DNA from: Phoronis ovalis
Taxonomy: Eukaryota; Phoronida; Phoronidae
Assembly: GCA_028565635.1 (NCBI GenBank)
Contig: JAOXYB010019848.1
Location: forward strand, 1 to 24,465
Length of the DNA stretch: 24,465 bases
Direction of reading: 5' to 3'
The notes under the pieces are model-generated. The model saw only the letters and a list, made by a program, of their open reading frames with translations. It made no database searches and was not told the origin of the DNA. Below are positions 8,780 through 22,900 of the stretch, one piece after another; the first letter of the stretch is position 1, and each line of letters starts with the position of its first letter. The translations under genes and the position numbers were made by a program.

Positions 8780-9570
8780 TCCAGTGCTCATGAATGACAG
8801 CATTATTATCATAATACTACGTCTAGTATCTAGTACTACAATAACGAGCATTTTCTGTCCTGGCAACTTTATATTCTGTCATTAATTCTTTTGTGTGTTG
8901 TGGACCTTCTGGTAATTTCTAAAATGCTGATGTAGGTATGGTTTTTTACAGATTGAAATTATGAAGGAAATCTTTCATAATGTTGAGACACGTGGCATCT
9001 CAACCCATACGTTTCTGGGTGAATATTTTAAGCTTTTTTGCAAAGTTACCATTTTCATGATACATGTCCCTGGTCATATAGACTAAAACACCAATACACC
9101 TGTGATACAGTACCAATTGAGTACACATGCTGCAGTACTATAATTAAAATATTGTTGCTGTGATAGAAAAGTAGAAACAGACAACGAATCAGAAAGTGTC
9201 GCACGTTATGGAATTTATTTGTCGAGTTGATAATATGGTTGTGATTTACTTAAATGGATCAATGCACATTATCTTGGCAACATTCCTTGGAAGTGTGCTT
9301 TTACTATCAGAGACATTAAAACTGTATCCATATGTTTGCAAGTTCTTACTGTGATGTTATTTGTTCCGAGTATGGACTGTTCATGTTAAACTGTAATTTA
9401 TGTTCAACTGTAATTTCAAAATACATTCTTTGTTGTATAATTACTGTATATATGTTGTACTTAATTTCCAGTGAATTTATAACAATCTCCAGAATATGCA
9501 TGAGAACATACTACATAAAATAATGCAACATTTCAAGATTTCCTAATAAAATTTAATTTAAAACTTTAAA
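8780..9570 (+). other. SLC9A8: NHE8 3' untranslated region (predicted)
   Basis: From the TAA to about 20 nt past the first clear AATAAA. No open frame of note; AT-rich, with short unique sequence only. The end point is inferred from the signal at 9545. Confidence 0.6.
9545..9550 (+). terminator. Polyadenylation signal of NHE8
   Basis: AATAAA in CCTAATAAAATTTAA, about 770 nt after the stop codon, with no earlier canonical hexamer on the plus strand after the stop that I could see. Confidence 0.6.
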
Positions 9571-10503
9571 TGAAGGGATTTGCACCATTTTGTATAATTA
9601 TACATTTTATATTATATAGCATAATACCTTTACCATCATAACCTGCTTAATCACAGAATAATACGTAACTAATGTTACTTCTGTATATTAAATCTTGAAA
9701 TAATCTCCTGATTTCAATTAAACAATACATAGCTATTTTGATGAAAAAAAATCACATACCATTTCACCATTTAGAATATAGCTTTCTTCATGATATACCA
9801 AATCAACAATTTCTAATACACAGGTCTTTATTATGTGCGATTTTTCAGCAAAAATAAGAATGATTTTATTCCTCATTTTACTAATTAATGAATGAATAAA
9901 CATACTTCCTGTCACAGTGATAATATTTAACGTTCGGCAGTGAAAATAACGTAAGTGTGAATACAAAAATAGGTCATAATTAATACTAGTACTTTAAAGA
10001 GAGTATTGAACAGAAAAAATCTTATATTCACTTTCTGATTCCACTGAAAAAACTTTCATTCCATAACCAAAGGTTTAATCTTAAAAACAAGCTGAAGTAC
10101 AAACAATAAAATGTGCTTATACCACAATACTGAATAAAATATAAAAATAGATGGAAAAGACGATAGATAAACATTATGCAATCTTTGACAAAACTGTAAA
10201 ATTACTATGGAATACCCAATTCATGGTTTATCAAGAAAATACCACTTGGCATAAGAACAGTTTCGTATCTATAGAAATTTATGCCAGAGCAGCATAAAGA
10301 TGTGTCTATCTCCTCTCACTGCATGTTTTTTATAAAGCATGCCAACAGGTGGCAGCAACTAGACCTCCGCAATCTAGCAAAATGTAAGTCATAGTTTCAT
10401 GCTAAGAATTTTTTATTAGTATACACACAAAAGCCATTATTGCTAGCGATATCTAGTGGTTAACACATTCTTAAAGCGTCTCAATAACCATAAAATGTTC
10501 TGT
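9571..10503. other. Convergent intergenic region / MYO18 3' UTR
   Basis: Between the two gene ends. Read on the minus strand it is the 3' flank of the myosin gene, with AATAAA hexamers at 10417-10412, 9870-9865 and 9832-9827. No coding segment recognised; the minus-strand frame at 9733-9966 has no protein-like features. Confidence 0.55.
10412..10417 (-). terminator. Proximal polyadenylation signal of MYO18A-like gene
   Basis: TTTATT on the plus strand is AATAAA on the minus strand, 87 nt past the TGA stop. Distal AATAAA copies at 9865-9870 and 9827-9832 could give longer 3' UTRs; the sequence alone does not choose. Confidence 0.5.
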
Positions 10504-10984
10504 TCACACATATTCCCCATCTTCATAAATTTTTCTGACTTTTAAAGGTGATACTGGTGATGATGTAGATGGCCTGGTGTATGAAGTATCCATTTCAGAA
10601 TCATCATTACTTTTTTCTGGTGTTTCTAAATAACTTGGTGTAGCTTCTATACGTGTATCAAACTGTGTCATATATAACTCTGATCTAAAACTTTTCGAAG
10701 TTTGACTATTATATTTTTCAACAGGTGATATCTGGCAAGCAAATGTTTCCTTGCTGCGTTTTCCTTGGGAATCAAGTACGTCTATTGTATCCGTTTTACT
10801 AGATGATACCAATGAGCGAGCCTGTTGACTTGCTCGTGTTTCATCCGGATGGTAGTACTTTTTAGGATGTAAGTCTGGTACTGAAGACAATAAGTCCTGG
10901 TTGACAATGCTCGACTCTTCATAAAATTGGGGAGATAACTGTCCACCATCAAACGACTGATAATTTACGCCATCAAATCCACTT
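10504..10984 (-). CDS. MYO18A: MYO18 terminal coding exon, 159-residue non-coiled tail
   Basis: Acceptor tttttttatag; stop TGA at 10506-10504. Residues 850-1008 are Ser/Thr/Tyr-rich, low in heptads, with several Ser-Pro or Thr-Pro sites (ATPSYLETPEK, SSPVSPLK) and a C-terminus IYEDGEYV. Not alignable by eye to the vertebrate MYO18A C-terminus. Glu-x-Val at the end fits a class III PDZ ligand (inference). Confidence 0.85.
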
Positions 10985-13900
10985 CTATAAAAAAAATGCA
11001 AGTTTTTTTAATTCATCGTCTGAAAGCAAGACATAAAGTATCCACAATGAAGCTACTTACTTGAGCGTGACTATTCTCCAGTCAAAACAACCAGTAAAAC
11101 TGATTCGCACTTCGTAAGGCAAATTAAACCATTTGAGAACATTTTACATCACTTTAGAAAAGGATGTTGAAGTTCACCTAATCATACAGCAATGCTAAAT
11201 GTTCCATAACAGTTTCCTCTTAATGAAGAGGACTCGGATACATTCCAGCAGCTTGACTTTGAACTATATGGACATCTTTTGGTGAAAAGCATTCTTACGC
11301 AGAAAACATCTCATAACTTGCAAAAGTAAACTGCTAATGGCAAAAGCGCAAGTAACTGGGAACACTTAAAGACAGATTGTCTGTAAACCAAGCAGAACTA
11401 TTTGCAATAGATCACTGACAGTACAATACACAGATGAGCTGAAGTAAGAATATTTCTGGAAGATAGTACGAGTTAGTACTAAATGAACATCAAAACAGTA
11501 TCTCGCATGCAAAACTTCATGCATAGACTTTAAAATGCCGTTATAAATTTCGTTCAGATTTTACAGCAGGTTCCATACGTGTTCACATCAGATTTTAAGT
11601 CACTTAGAAATGAGCTACAAGCAAATTGTGTGCATATATGTCATATGCGATTTTCTTCTATGTCTGTATTTTAATGAGCGTGACAAATGCAAACATTCGC
11701 TATTTGCAGCTCGTCTTTAAGAATATCAAGCATTCTGTTGGCTACACTCATTCAAGACTGATTTAGAGAACATTTTTGGAAATAAAGCACATTTCTGTAT
11801 ATTTTGTTTGACCAATTTGCTGTTTAATAAAAATGATAATTGAATGATTTTTAGTCCCTGGATTTTATGAGATTCATTTTGCATACAATGCAAATGTTAG
11901 CCAGTTAAAAAAAAACAGTATGGATTTCATATCATAAGCACTCATTGATGATATAAAATTCATTTCAAGAAATCATGCTTATTAACGGTTACACATAGCA
12001 ATCTCAAGACACAGTGCACAGCACTTTTCAACATACCGGTTCAGTCATCTGATACATGTTAGTAAACATCACGGCAGCACATATAAGTGTACTTAAAAAA
12101 TAAAAACCAACAACAAAAAGAAATATGACATAAATAAGCAACACCAATTACATGTGTATATTAAATGTCTTGGGGACAATTAAAGCATGAAAATCTGCTA
12201 TCAGAAACCGCCGAGTGTCTTAACAATGACAGTAGACAGGAGTTCATATAAAATTTCTCTCCAAAGACAGAAGATTGACTTTGTCACTAATAGACTATTA
12301 GCAGGCACTAGGTGGCACAGCTAGCTGATGTATTGTTGGTTCACAGCTAAACCATTCTATCCCATCAGTTGATCTGTGCACCAATTGCATGGAAACGGTC
12401 TATTACATGTTTCAAAAGTACCTATGCAATGTACTGTTACATTACACTGGCACAAATCAGGTGTAATGACATCAGTCGTCCATTTTATAAGAACTCGATC
12501 TACAACTGGTGGGGCTTTATTTTTCCTCATTTTTGAATGCCCATTCATAATGTACTGGAAATTTTAATTCGCCTAAATATTTGTATTCTTAGGTATAATG
12601 ACCATAATGTACACTATAGTAATGTAAATATAAGATAAGACACCAGAGGTTTCAGCTAGCTTAACAACCATACACCTTGTACGAGACAGATGTCTTACCA
12701 TCATCACTGGAGTCATCATCTGCACCCTGCTTGGTTCTGAAAAAGTATAATTTGACGAGTTACAGGCCATGCAAGCTTGAAACATTTCCCTTAGAAGTAC
12801 ATAATTTAATAGGGATCCGAGAAACTGAATATGAATACAGAGAAAACTGAACCAAGATTAGTATAATTTTTTTTTTCTTTTTAACAAAAAAACATGAACA
12901 TCAGGTGATGTAATTTACATAGCCATCTCACTGTTACTAAAGTTTGCTTCACCTTATTTTGTCTGTAGTATAAAACAGATTTTTACATGTTCATCCCCCA
13001 TTACTGATCTTCCGAAAAAAAGTAAAATAGATCATGTACATTATGATCAATTATTTAAATTTACTCAAAGGAATTTATAAATTTTGCTTTAAAACACAAT
13101 AAAGCTACATCAAAGTATCAACAAACCTTCTGCAAATATTTTTGAAAATTAATACAAAATTGGAAGAATGGAAAGCCATGATCAAGAAAGAATATTTTTC
13201 TGGTTTACTTGTAGTACTATAGTGGAATACTATTAAATTTTGAGTATTGTATAGGGAAACGTAATTGATTTCTCCACTAAAGTTTAAAAATTTGCTTGCA
13301 TGCTGTATAGGGAAAGATGAGACGGAAGGGTGCCTCATACAAGGTCAGCATTAACCATCCTTGAACACAAAAATGGTGACCACATAACACAATTCACAGC
13401 ACAAATAAAAATTATACTTAAAACTTATAAAACACAAAATACTTCAACAAAAACACTTTTGAACAAAACCTTACAATAATAACTTGAGATTATTTCGGGA
13501 GCTTTTAGTTTTACATGCAGTTTACAATTAGTAGAAATCATGCATCAGCCAAAGTATGCATCGCCAAGCCATGCGACATGCTCAACACTATGAGTGAGTT
13601 CAACCAGGTGCTCCAAACTCTACACCACGAACAGATAAATTTGCTTCTTGTGTTTTTGGCTTCTGTTATTAACAAGATACAATGCAGTACCACCACCATC
13701 AAAATATTTGATTACAAAAAAATAAGTCCCACTCTCAAGAATAAGTATTCTATAAGTAGCAATAGTATACTACATTTAGCAACAGTATGCTACAACTAGC
13801 AGTAGTATACTAAAGTAGTATAATATGCCAGAAGTAACAACAGTAAAAGTAAAAGTAGCTTTATTGTTCCAGAAGTCAAATAACCACTGTAAGTTAATAG

Positions 13901-16900
13901 GTCAGTATCAAAAGGTAAACACATTGTCTTTTTAAAAAAAAAAGCCAACTAATGTTTTTGAGTTTTAACATTTTTCTGTCACAAGGGGGCACACTGCATT
14001 TCTGAGAGTTATTCACTATTGCCACTCATTACCTTAAACTTAGAACTGGTTTTTCATTATCCGACTTCTTGTCTGTTGATCGGTTATGTTTCTTCAAAAA
14101 TGATTCAACATCGAGACTCGAGTCGGAATCATAACCTTCACCATCGCTACAAGCAAGCACGAGGTTAATGAGGCATACCACAGCCAAAAGAGATCAACAG
14201 CTATGTACAGCCATACAATCAATAGATCCCTTGTAGACAATGAAACTTTTAAAGAGGACAAACTAGTAAGTTACACCCTATAACAAATTACCATTTGACA
14301 TGCAGTAATTAACAATAAAGGCAGTGTTGTAGCTGAGTTTGAAAGTTCCCTGTTATAGAATGTGAATGGGATCTACTAAAAGTGGCATTTTGTATAAAGA
14401 ATATGAATTTTTTGTAAAAACTTCTAAAGCAAAATTAAAGGGAATACTGTTGATCTCTTGGAAACTAATATTGAACACGAAATAATATATATTAATTAAG
14501 AATATGGATACAATCAAGTCATCTGAAATAAATTACATAGTTACTACTGTGTACACATTCTGTTAGTCTAGCAAGCTCATGCACAGTAATTTAGCATGCC
14601 TCCATGCTTCTGTAAACAGTTATAGACGTATACTATGATGTGACATATCAATACATTTCTCTTTGGACAACCAAAGTATACCAGCTCTAACTACAGCATT
14701 TCATTACTTTACATTTTTGAATATTGATTTATGAAGATGCTAAATGTTTTCAATACAGTGACATTTTTGTTTGCAAGTGAATTCATAACACGTGCATCAA
14801 GTCGCTAAATTACGTTCCAGAAAGTAATAGCAACATGACTTATTGAAGTCAGCAGTCTTTTGGCACGTTAGCAGACACCAAGCAATACTGTGACTAGTTA
14901 AGTTATGTTTTTTTAAAATGCTAGATTCCATACAAACTACAATTGCCGAGTTGAAACAGCCAGTATCAATACAGGTCTATGTTAACCTTGCTAAATTGTG
15001 TTCAAACTTCCCTAAAAGTAATCTCATCTTGTAATCTGTATATATGTGGTTATAGCTAGTATTCAGAAAGTGTATGCAAGTCTAGAATGAGTGAAAAACG
15101 TAGATTGCTCCTTTTTGAAACTCACAATTCATCTAGATCACTATCCGAGTCCATATCATCCTCTATCATAGCTTGCAGATCACTAATTCGTTTGAAAGCC
15201 AGCTTTAGGTCCATCTGACTTTGCTCTAGATCCGTTTCAACTGTTTGCAATTGTAATTCCTGTAAATATTAACAGATTATATAATAAGAATATAACAAGA
15301 CAGTATAAACACACACAACTGATGCAGCTTTTTAACACATGATAGCATTGCTTAATAGTTTCCAATTTTGTTTTCTAAGTCAAATATTACAAGCTGAATT
15401 TGTTTAAAGTTAACATCTTTTTCCAAATAAATGTGAAATACTGCAATTACATGTCCAACCATCTCAGTTTTTTTAAAACCTGGTGAATTCAAAAAAGTAA
15501 TTTTAAAATGTGCAAACTAAATTTCAGAACTTGATTACTTCAGCATAGAAGTAACTTTAAACGGCATAATTTTTCCAATTCTGTGATGTAATTTCCCTTA
15601 CTAGTTCATGCTTTTTATGGCTAGCTTCAAATTCTCTCTTTTCCACTTCCCCAAACTCCTCTCTCAATTCACGTAGTTGTTTCTGTAATCGTCTATTTAC
15701 ATCAGAATTTGTAGTCTCAGTTTGATGCATGCGTTCAGTCTCTTGTATCTGTATTTCTAAATCTTCTTTAAATCTATCTACATGAGTCTGGACAAAAGAA
15801 AATTTCACTAGATTACAATACTAAATGCGCTGTATATCAATGCCAGTTTATTACAACATTTTGCTTCCATATACCACTTTTAAAACAAACTTTCTGCTGA
15901 GATATAATTCACACTCCTTGACTATTTGATCAACTCGAAACAATGCTTCATGTTTATACATGTTGAAGAAAGTATTATTTTGCACCACTATTTTCAAGGA
16001 TGAGAGTATATTCAAAGTTTTTTGAATATCTCAGCACGATGCACTCATTTGCCTGAATTATAATAATGCTCAGTGTCACACCTTTTAAAACAAATTTCAA
16101 GTTACAAAAATGTTAATTATCCTTGCATATACTCACCTCTAATCTAGTTTTAGTCTGTTGCTCTAATTCTAGTTTATTTTCTAATTCTCGTATTCTAGAG
16201 TCCAAAACAACTAATTTCTGTTTATCTGTATAACTACTTTCTAAATATTCCACTCGACTCTGTAACGTTGATATATCCTCCTTTAACCGTTGTCGTTCAT
16301 TTTCTAATTCGGCTATATGAGATGCTTGATCACGGAGCGTAATCTGGTCAGAGGATACCTACAAATGAACAGAAAAAGAGTCATACAACTGATACTTGTT
16401 TTTAGCATTTGGTAGGCTTAATAGTGGTGTTACCTGTAAAATGAACAGCATTATTCAAAAGGTTGTGCATTATATGCAAGCTGTGTTGAAACTAAAGATT
16501 CCAGAGTTGAAATCCCATAATGGAAGTTCAATAGGTGGTAGCTTGTTTAGCTGAAAAAGAATTATTAATGAGATATCATGCTGCTTGGTGACTACACTGA
16601 AAGAAAAAAAAAGTTTGCCATTACATGTATGACCTTAAGAGGTCCATATTTGTTAATTATGAATCACATTTTCCAACTATATCAAGTGTTTATAGTTTAG
16701 TTCGAAAAATACAATGTATGAATGCTTTTTTGACCTCGTATTTCCCTAATTGTGATACTAGGGAAACCGCACTGTGAAAAGGGCCTATTACTGATGATCC
16801 ATTGGACTAAGATGTACCTGAGCTACGACTGCCTTATACTTTCTCTCCAGCTCCGCCATTTCTTCATCATTATCTTCAAGTCTAGATTTTGAGTTGTTAT

Positions 16901-19900
16901 CTTGTCGCTGTATCTGCATGGCCTTATCTTCTGCTGCTGACTTGGCTTTAGACATTTCATCAAGTTGCAACTGAAGATCTTCAAGCTCTATTTCTAATGC
17001 TTTTTTTGCTTTTGTAGCTGCAGCCGTGGCAAATTGTTGGTCCTCTAGCTGATTTCTCAGTTGCCTCACGGAACCTTTACCACTAGCTTCTTGTTTTTGT
17101 TTTTCCAACATGTTTTGTGCATCATGCATCAAAGCCTTTGTTCTTTTCAAATCTCTTCGCAGCCGTTTTTCAGTATCTGTAATAATATTTCACAAGATGT
17201 TTACTTTAAAATGTATGCAACCAATAACCAAAACTTTGACAATGAAAAAAGAGGTAAAACACAGCATAACATAAAATACTCCAAACATGAGGGTATGTCC
17301 CATTTTTGTTGTCCTCAAACTATGATGACAGGTTGTTCATGAAACTACTAACCAGTAGTTAATTTGACATATAATTTAAAAAACATACATTTATCCATTA
17401 CAGTGCACTTAGTCCCTACAGAGTAGGTTAATCATCAGCCGTAGATAAAGAACGTACCATATGACATACAAATCTGTTGTACTGAATGTTATTTACAAAC
17501 ACTTGTTCTATGTGTGATATCTTCCACTTACTAATTGGTATATACAGTGCGGGCTTACTTTTAATTGGCTGTTAAAGTTGAAATTCTAATATAATAATGA
17601 ACAAAGCAAACAATCAGTACTCACCTCTATCCCTCCTTGGAGCCACATCTTCCATCTGTTTCAATCTGTTTTCCAATTCCCTTTTCTCTCTAATGGCTAG
17701 CTGTTTTTCTTCATATTCATCTTCAATTTGATTCTCCAAAGTTTTCAACTATAACGCGCAAATATAAACCATTTACTGCCAAATAAGTTGTTTTCTGATA
17801 ACATTTCGATTTGGTACGATTTACTTAGTCAAGAAATTTCTGATAAGCATTATCTTTCAATACGTAATACTTGTTAAAGAGGTTACTATGATAGATTCCT
17901 AATCCCGTAATTTATACAGGCTTTATTACTTTACAGATGTGCAATTTTGAAAAAATCATGCTGGCTATGTGGAACAAGAATAATCGCAAGTTAAAGACGT
18001 CTATTCCACTGATTAAATCTACCCATACCTTTCTCTGCGCAGACGCTCTTGTTTCTTCAATTTCGACATCTCTCTCATCCAGCTCTTTCTGATGTTGTTG
18101 GCGCAACTTTTCTGCATTCATTTCCAATCGTAGTTTAGCCTACAAAGCGGATGCATGTCATTCCATAAAACTAATTTAAAAATGAGGGGTTACTTTTTGT
18201 TTTTCAAATTTTTTTAAAACCATTAAAATTTTTTAACATATTTTTTAAAAATGAACAGCACATCTGCTGATTGAATAAAGTCATCCAACAACATGTGACC
18301 CACAGCAGAGAAAAGCAATTACCGCCTGCTTAGAAATTACAACTGCCATTTTGTGTCTCAATAGCTACAAGAAAACATTTTTTATTGCACAAGACAATTT
18401 TCTAAAATTTACGAAAACGGTATCCACTTTTGTGACATACAGTAACAGCAACAATTTATGTGAATTCAGGAGTGGTACTGAGGTGTGGCCAAAAACAATA
18501 TCTTAATCAGTAAACCAAATCCAGCCTCAAACCCTCCTGAAAGTGCCTCAGCAATATTATTAAATACTGATCACCCCTAGTGCATTGTTCAGTGCTAAAT
18601 GTTATAATACCTGCAGTGTTCTCCATAAAATGGTGTATACATGTTCCAGGGCCAATGATATTATTTATGTAAACCCCAAACATGGCTAGATAAAATGTTA
18701 ATAAATAATACAAAGTTTATGTTCTAAAGTTTATTGGTGCCCTGAACATGTATAATTTTTTTGTGGATAACACTGATACCTGTTCTAGTAGTTGTATCTG
18801 TCCCGCCTGCTCATCAAGCTCTTCTTCTTGATCTTGAACCTTCATCTCTAGCTCCTGTTTAGTTCGCTTTATGCTCAAGAACTCCGAGTCATCTTTACTC
18901 CCTAGGGACGACAAGTCCGTTACTTCATGTTGGAGACGGGTTATCTTCACTTGTTTGATTTCTTCCTCCACTTTCTGGTTCTGAAAATATTATTTTGATA
19001 TTTCCCGCACATGTGCACAAGGAACATTTTATATGAAACTTTAGCAGTTGGAAAAACATTATGGAGACATATTTATTATACGCTGTAGGTGAATTTATTT
19101 CACCAAACTTATACTAAGGCTTATATGGAAGAACGTAAGCCCTGGAACATAAAAACACAATTCTGTCACCTTCCTGGTTAACAGTAAAACTTATAATTAA
19201 TAACGTATCATATCTCTTTTCACAAATGACAAAATATCTAAAACAGGGAAATATATAATAATAATAATAACCCCAGGTGGGAGGTACCAACTTGCAGTTT
19301 GTTTAACATTCATACCTCCAACTCCTTTTCCAATGCATACTTTTCTGATGATAAATGGTCTTTTTCTCTCTGCAACTTTTCTCTTTGATCTCGTTCTATA
19401 CATGCTTCTTCATGAATTCTATGCAGGTCTGTATCAACCCTGAAAAAATGTCAACATGATCAATAACACTTCATAACTCAGTATAAAAATATCTGTGCCA
19501 TTCTGCAAGAAAGAGATGGACCCGAAACATTTGAGTACTTCAAAATGTTTTCATCTATTTCCCCCGCAAAAGTATAACTAACTTCACATCAATTCAAAAC
19601 CCTTTCCCTTTTGTAATTGAAATGTAGTCATATTAATGGAACCAAAATTTACTAAAATAGGTTTTGTAAAAAATGAAGTATAACTCAACTAATGCAAATT
19701 TTTTCACATATTAACCAAATATACAAGTTTTCTATTTTTACTAATATTTGGTGTTGTAGGCACATGTACAAAATGGTCTAAGTTAAAAATCTTCCTTACT
19801 TCATGTACTATTCTTAGACATTAGCTGGAAAGGTTTCAAGACAACAACAGTTCCTTATGCATGTAATATTTGTATAAAACTATAACTAACTTTCTTTGTT

Positions 19901-22900
19901 TCTTTTCTAAGTCAGCATTTCTTGTCATTTGTTCTTCGAGATGCAACTTCATATCTTGTAACTCCTGTGCCAGCCTCTGTGACTTGCGTTTTAAATTACT
20001 AATCTCATGACTTCTTTCCTCACTCTCTTCTATAGTTTCATGAAGCTAAAGAACAAAAAGGGGATTGAAAAATCATTGGTTAACGTTTAACACACTGGTG
20101 AGTAAACCATGGAATAAAACAATTTGAAGATTAAAAGCAAAGAGGGTGAAAGTATAATTTCCAGGCATAGTTGTCTACCTGTGAAATGCTAAGATTAGGC
20201 AGCAAGCTACAGCAGACATTTTCCTCCCCCCTTTAAAAAAGATTAAAACCTCCAGTATAGGCAATACTTGAATTCTCTCTGTAGTGATGCACATTACCTT
20301 TCTTTCTATATGTTTCTTAGTTGCCTGCTCTAGCTCCATCTCTTCTTCATGTTGCTGTTTCAGTTGTTTCTTTTGGAAATCTAGCTCTCTTCTGGCTCTC
20401 TCATAGCGTTCCTTATAAATAGATCCTGAAAAAACAACAACAAAGTACTTCTTACTCTGTTTGCCACCTATATATTTGGGTTAACATTTAATTGTAATTG
20501 TAGCACAAACTACAAAGCTCACACTGTCAACATTAGTGACGTCAAATTATAACCATTACTGCAAAACAGCACATTACTGTCTGTTTACTAAAATTAATTT
20601 TTGAATTTTACAGTTGTTGAAATTGAATTGTAATCAAACTTCAATGGAGTTAAATGATTTTTCAAGGATAAAAAGTTTCACACAATCACCACATTCAGAG
20701 AAGGCAGCCCAGAAAACAGGATATCAGCCCTGGAACATGTACTAGTATATGTACAATACAGTACACTCACCGTCTGCTTCATCCTCATCTTCCAATTCTC
20801 CATCGACTTGTGAAGCTGACCAAAGGCGGGACTGCATCACTTCCATCTCTAGTTGTTCATTTCTACGCTGTGTTACAGTAAATTTGGTCTAAAACAAAAT
20901 ACTGTATTTTCTGATACTGCTCTCACGAAGTTATCTCATTAGGAGATTAGTGGTATGGAAGACATATATTTACAGTTACACTTATAACGCATTAGATAAA
21001 TATTTGCAGAATGACAACGATTGTCTTAGTACACATACTACAGTAACAATAATTAACTTAGGTACATCTGAAAACCAATGTCAATTAAATTAACTTTGTT
21101 GGACCAGATTGCGAATTTTTACATTTTTAATTACTGCAATATATAATTACATGTACTTGACAAATCCACCGTCACAATCCCAGGAGAATCCAAATTATAC
21201 TAGCTAGCTGGCTTAGTGAAAGAAATCATGTGCGTGCACAGAACACTATGTCACTGTTTGTTCACAAAATGTGCATACTGGGAGTGTTTGGGGTGAAGTG
21301 GCGGTCACACAGTGGCTGAACCAAAACATACAAAGGTCTATTGGCTGATAGAATACAAAAATACAATAACCTAACCGCCTTTGTCTAACCTGTAAATCTC
21401 GTAACTCCTTTTCTAGCCTGAGTCTTTCGGCAGTTTCCGCTTCCAACATCTCAGTAGCATGATTTGATGTGGTCCGTTCCTCCGTAAAATCAGCCGTCAT
21501 TTCTGAAAACTAAAGAAACAATATAACATTAGTATCATACAAAATGTTATATTTTAAAGCTCAACATATTCTAACTTACATAATGAATAAATCACTGTCT
21601 ACTTAGTAATGCAGATAATGCCAAACAAGTTAAAATGAAAAAATATATATATTGTGTGCTTGGCGGCCTGAGAAGGCTACAAAAACAGTCACAGTCACAA
21701 TACAAGTTTCTGACATATTTAAAGTTGGAGTTTCAGCAACTGACTTTTTCGTGTTACAAGAAGTTTGTACTAACCTTATTTTCAAGCTTTTCACAAGTAA
21801 CTTTCAGCGTTGTTCTTTCTTTGTCAAGTTTTTCAACTTTGGCTTTCAGCTGGTCAACTTCAACCTAGAATGATAATGCAAAATATGCACATATTTGTTC
21901 ATTTTTGCCAACTTAATAACTATTACCTCACAAATTATAAATTTGTTACGTAACATAAAAACGCATTATTTTTTCTGGCAATCTTAGTTTTGGGCTTACC
22001 TACTTTTTAAATCAGGCTCAAATTAACTTTAAAGATTTTAATATGTATGTGTACCTTTAAAGATTTTAAAAGTATGTGTTTTCTTCCCTGCACATTTCTT
22101 CCCTGTACTTTTCTGCTATTAACATGCCACAATTGTACTTTCATCAAAATCTAACTAACTAAATAAACTGATAATCTTGCTTTCACCATGAATGAACACT
22201 TTCTGTTAGACAACGTTAAAAATAGAATCAAGAATATCATTGCAAATTCAGGATAGTGCTAATAGTACTGCATGGCCAGACTAAATCCTTTAACTTTTAC
22301 TCCTCACCTTTTCTGGTAACACCATGTTTCTACACTACACTTCTTACACTATATTACTCTGTGTTACTTAATAAAGTGTTACCCATTCACAATTCCCCCA
22401 GCTTAACCCAAATAAAACAGTGTCACAGAGAACCTCATAAGTAAACAATAGACTGCTGCTTTGGAATTTCTTAATAATATGTTTAATGTATACCCAACAA
22501 AAGAACACATTATAATTTTATAGTTCAATGCAACACAATATTATCAATCAAATTTCAGTGAGATATCAGAACAACAATAGCACAAAATGTGTTGGTATGA
22601 TTTTTATTGAATAAACCAAAAGAAAAAAGTCACACTTGGCTAGATCAAATGATCAAATGTGATAAAAGAAGTGGTATTTCATGCTGTTTTTATGGCCCAT
22701 AAACATAGTAATAAAGTATAGGTATAGGACTGGTATAAATTAGGGTACACTGAACCCCTAATTTAACTCAATTTTTTTTTCAATCTTATATTAATTGGTT
22801 TGGCATAATTTTCTTTTCAATCTTATATTTGCTGTGATTTAGCTCCTATAGCTAAGTAGATTCAATGACTGTTTCAACAAGTTACAGACAAAGCCGCCTG

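Noticed and set aside
13105-13799. Open frames (minus 13105-13338, plus 13515-13799) in a MYO18 intron
   Set aside because: No splice-phase fit to neighbouring exons, and the peptides look like AT-rich noise.
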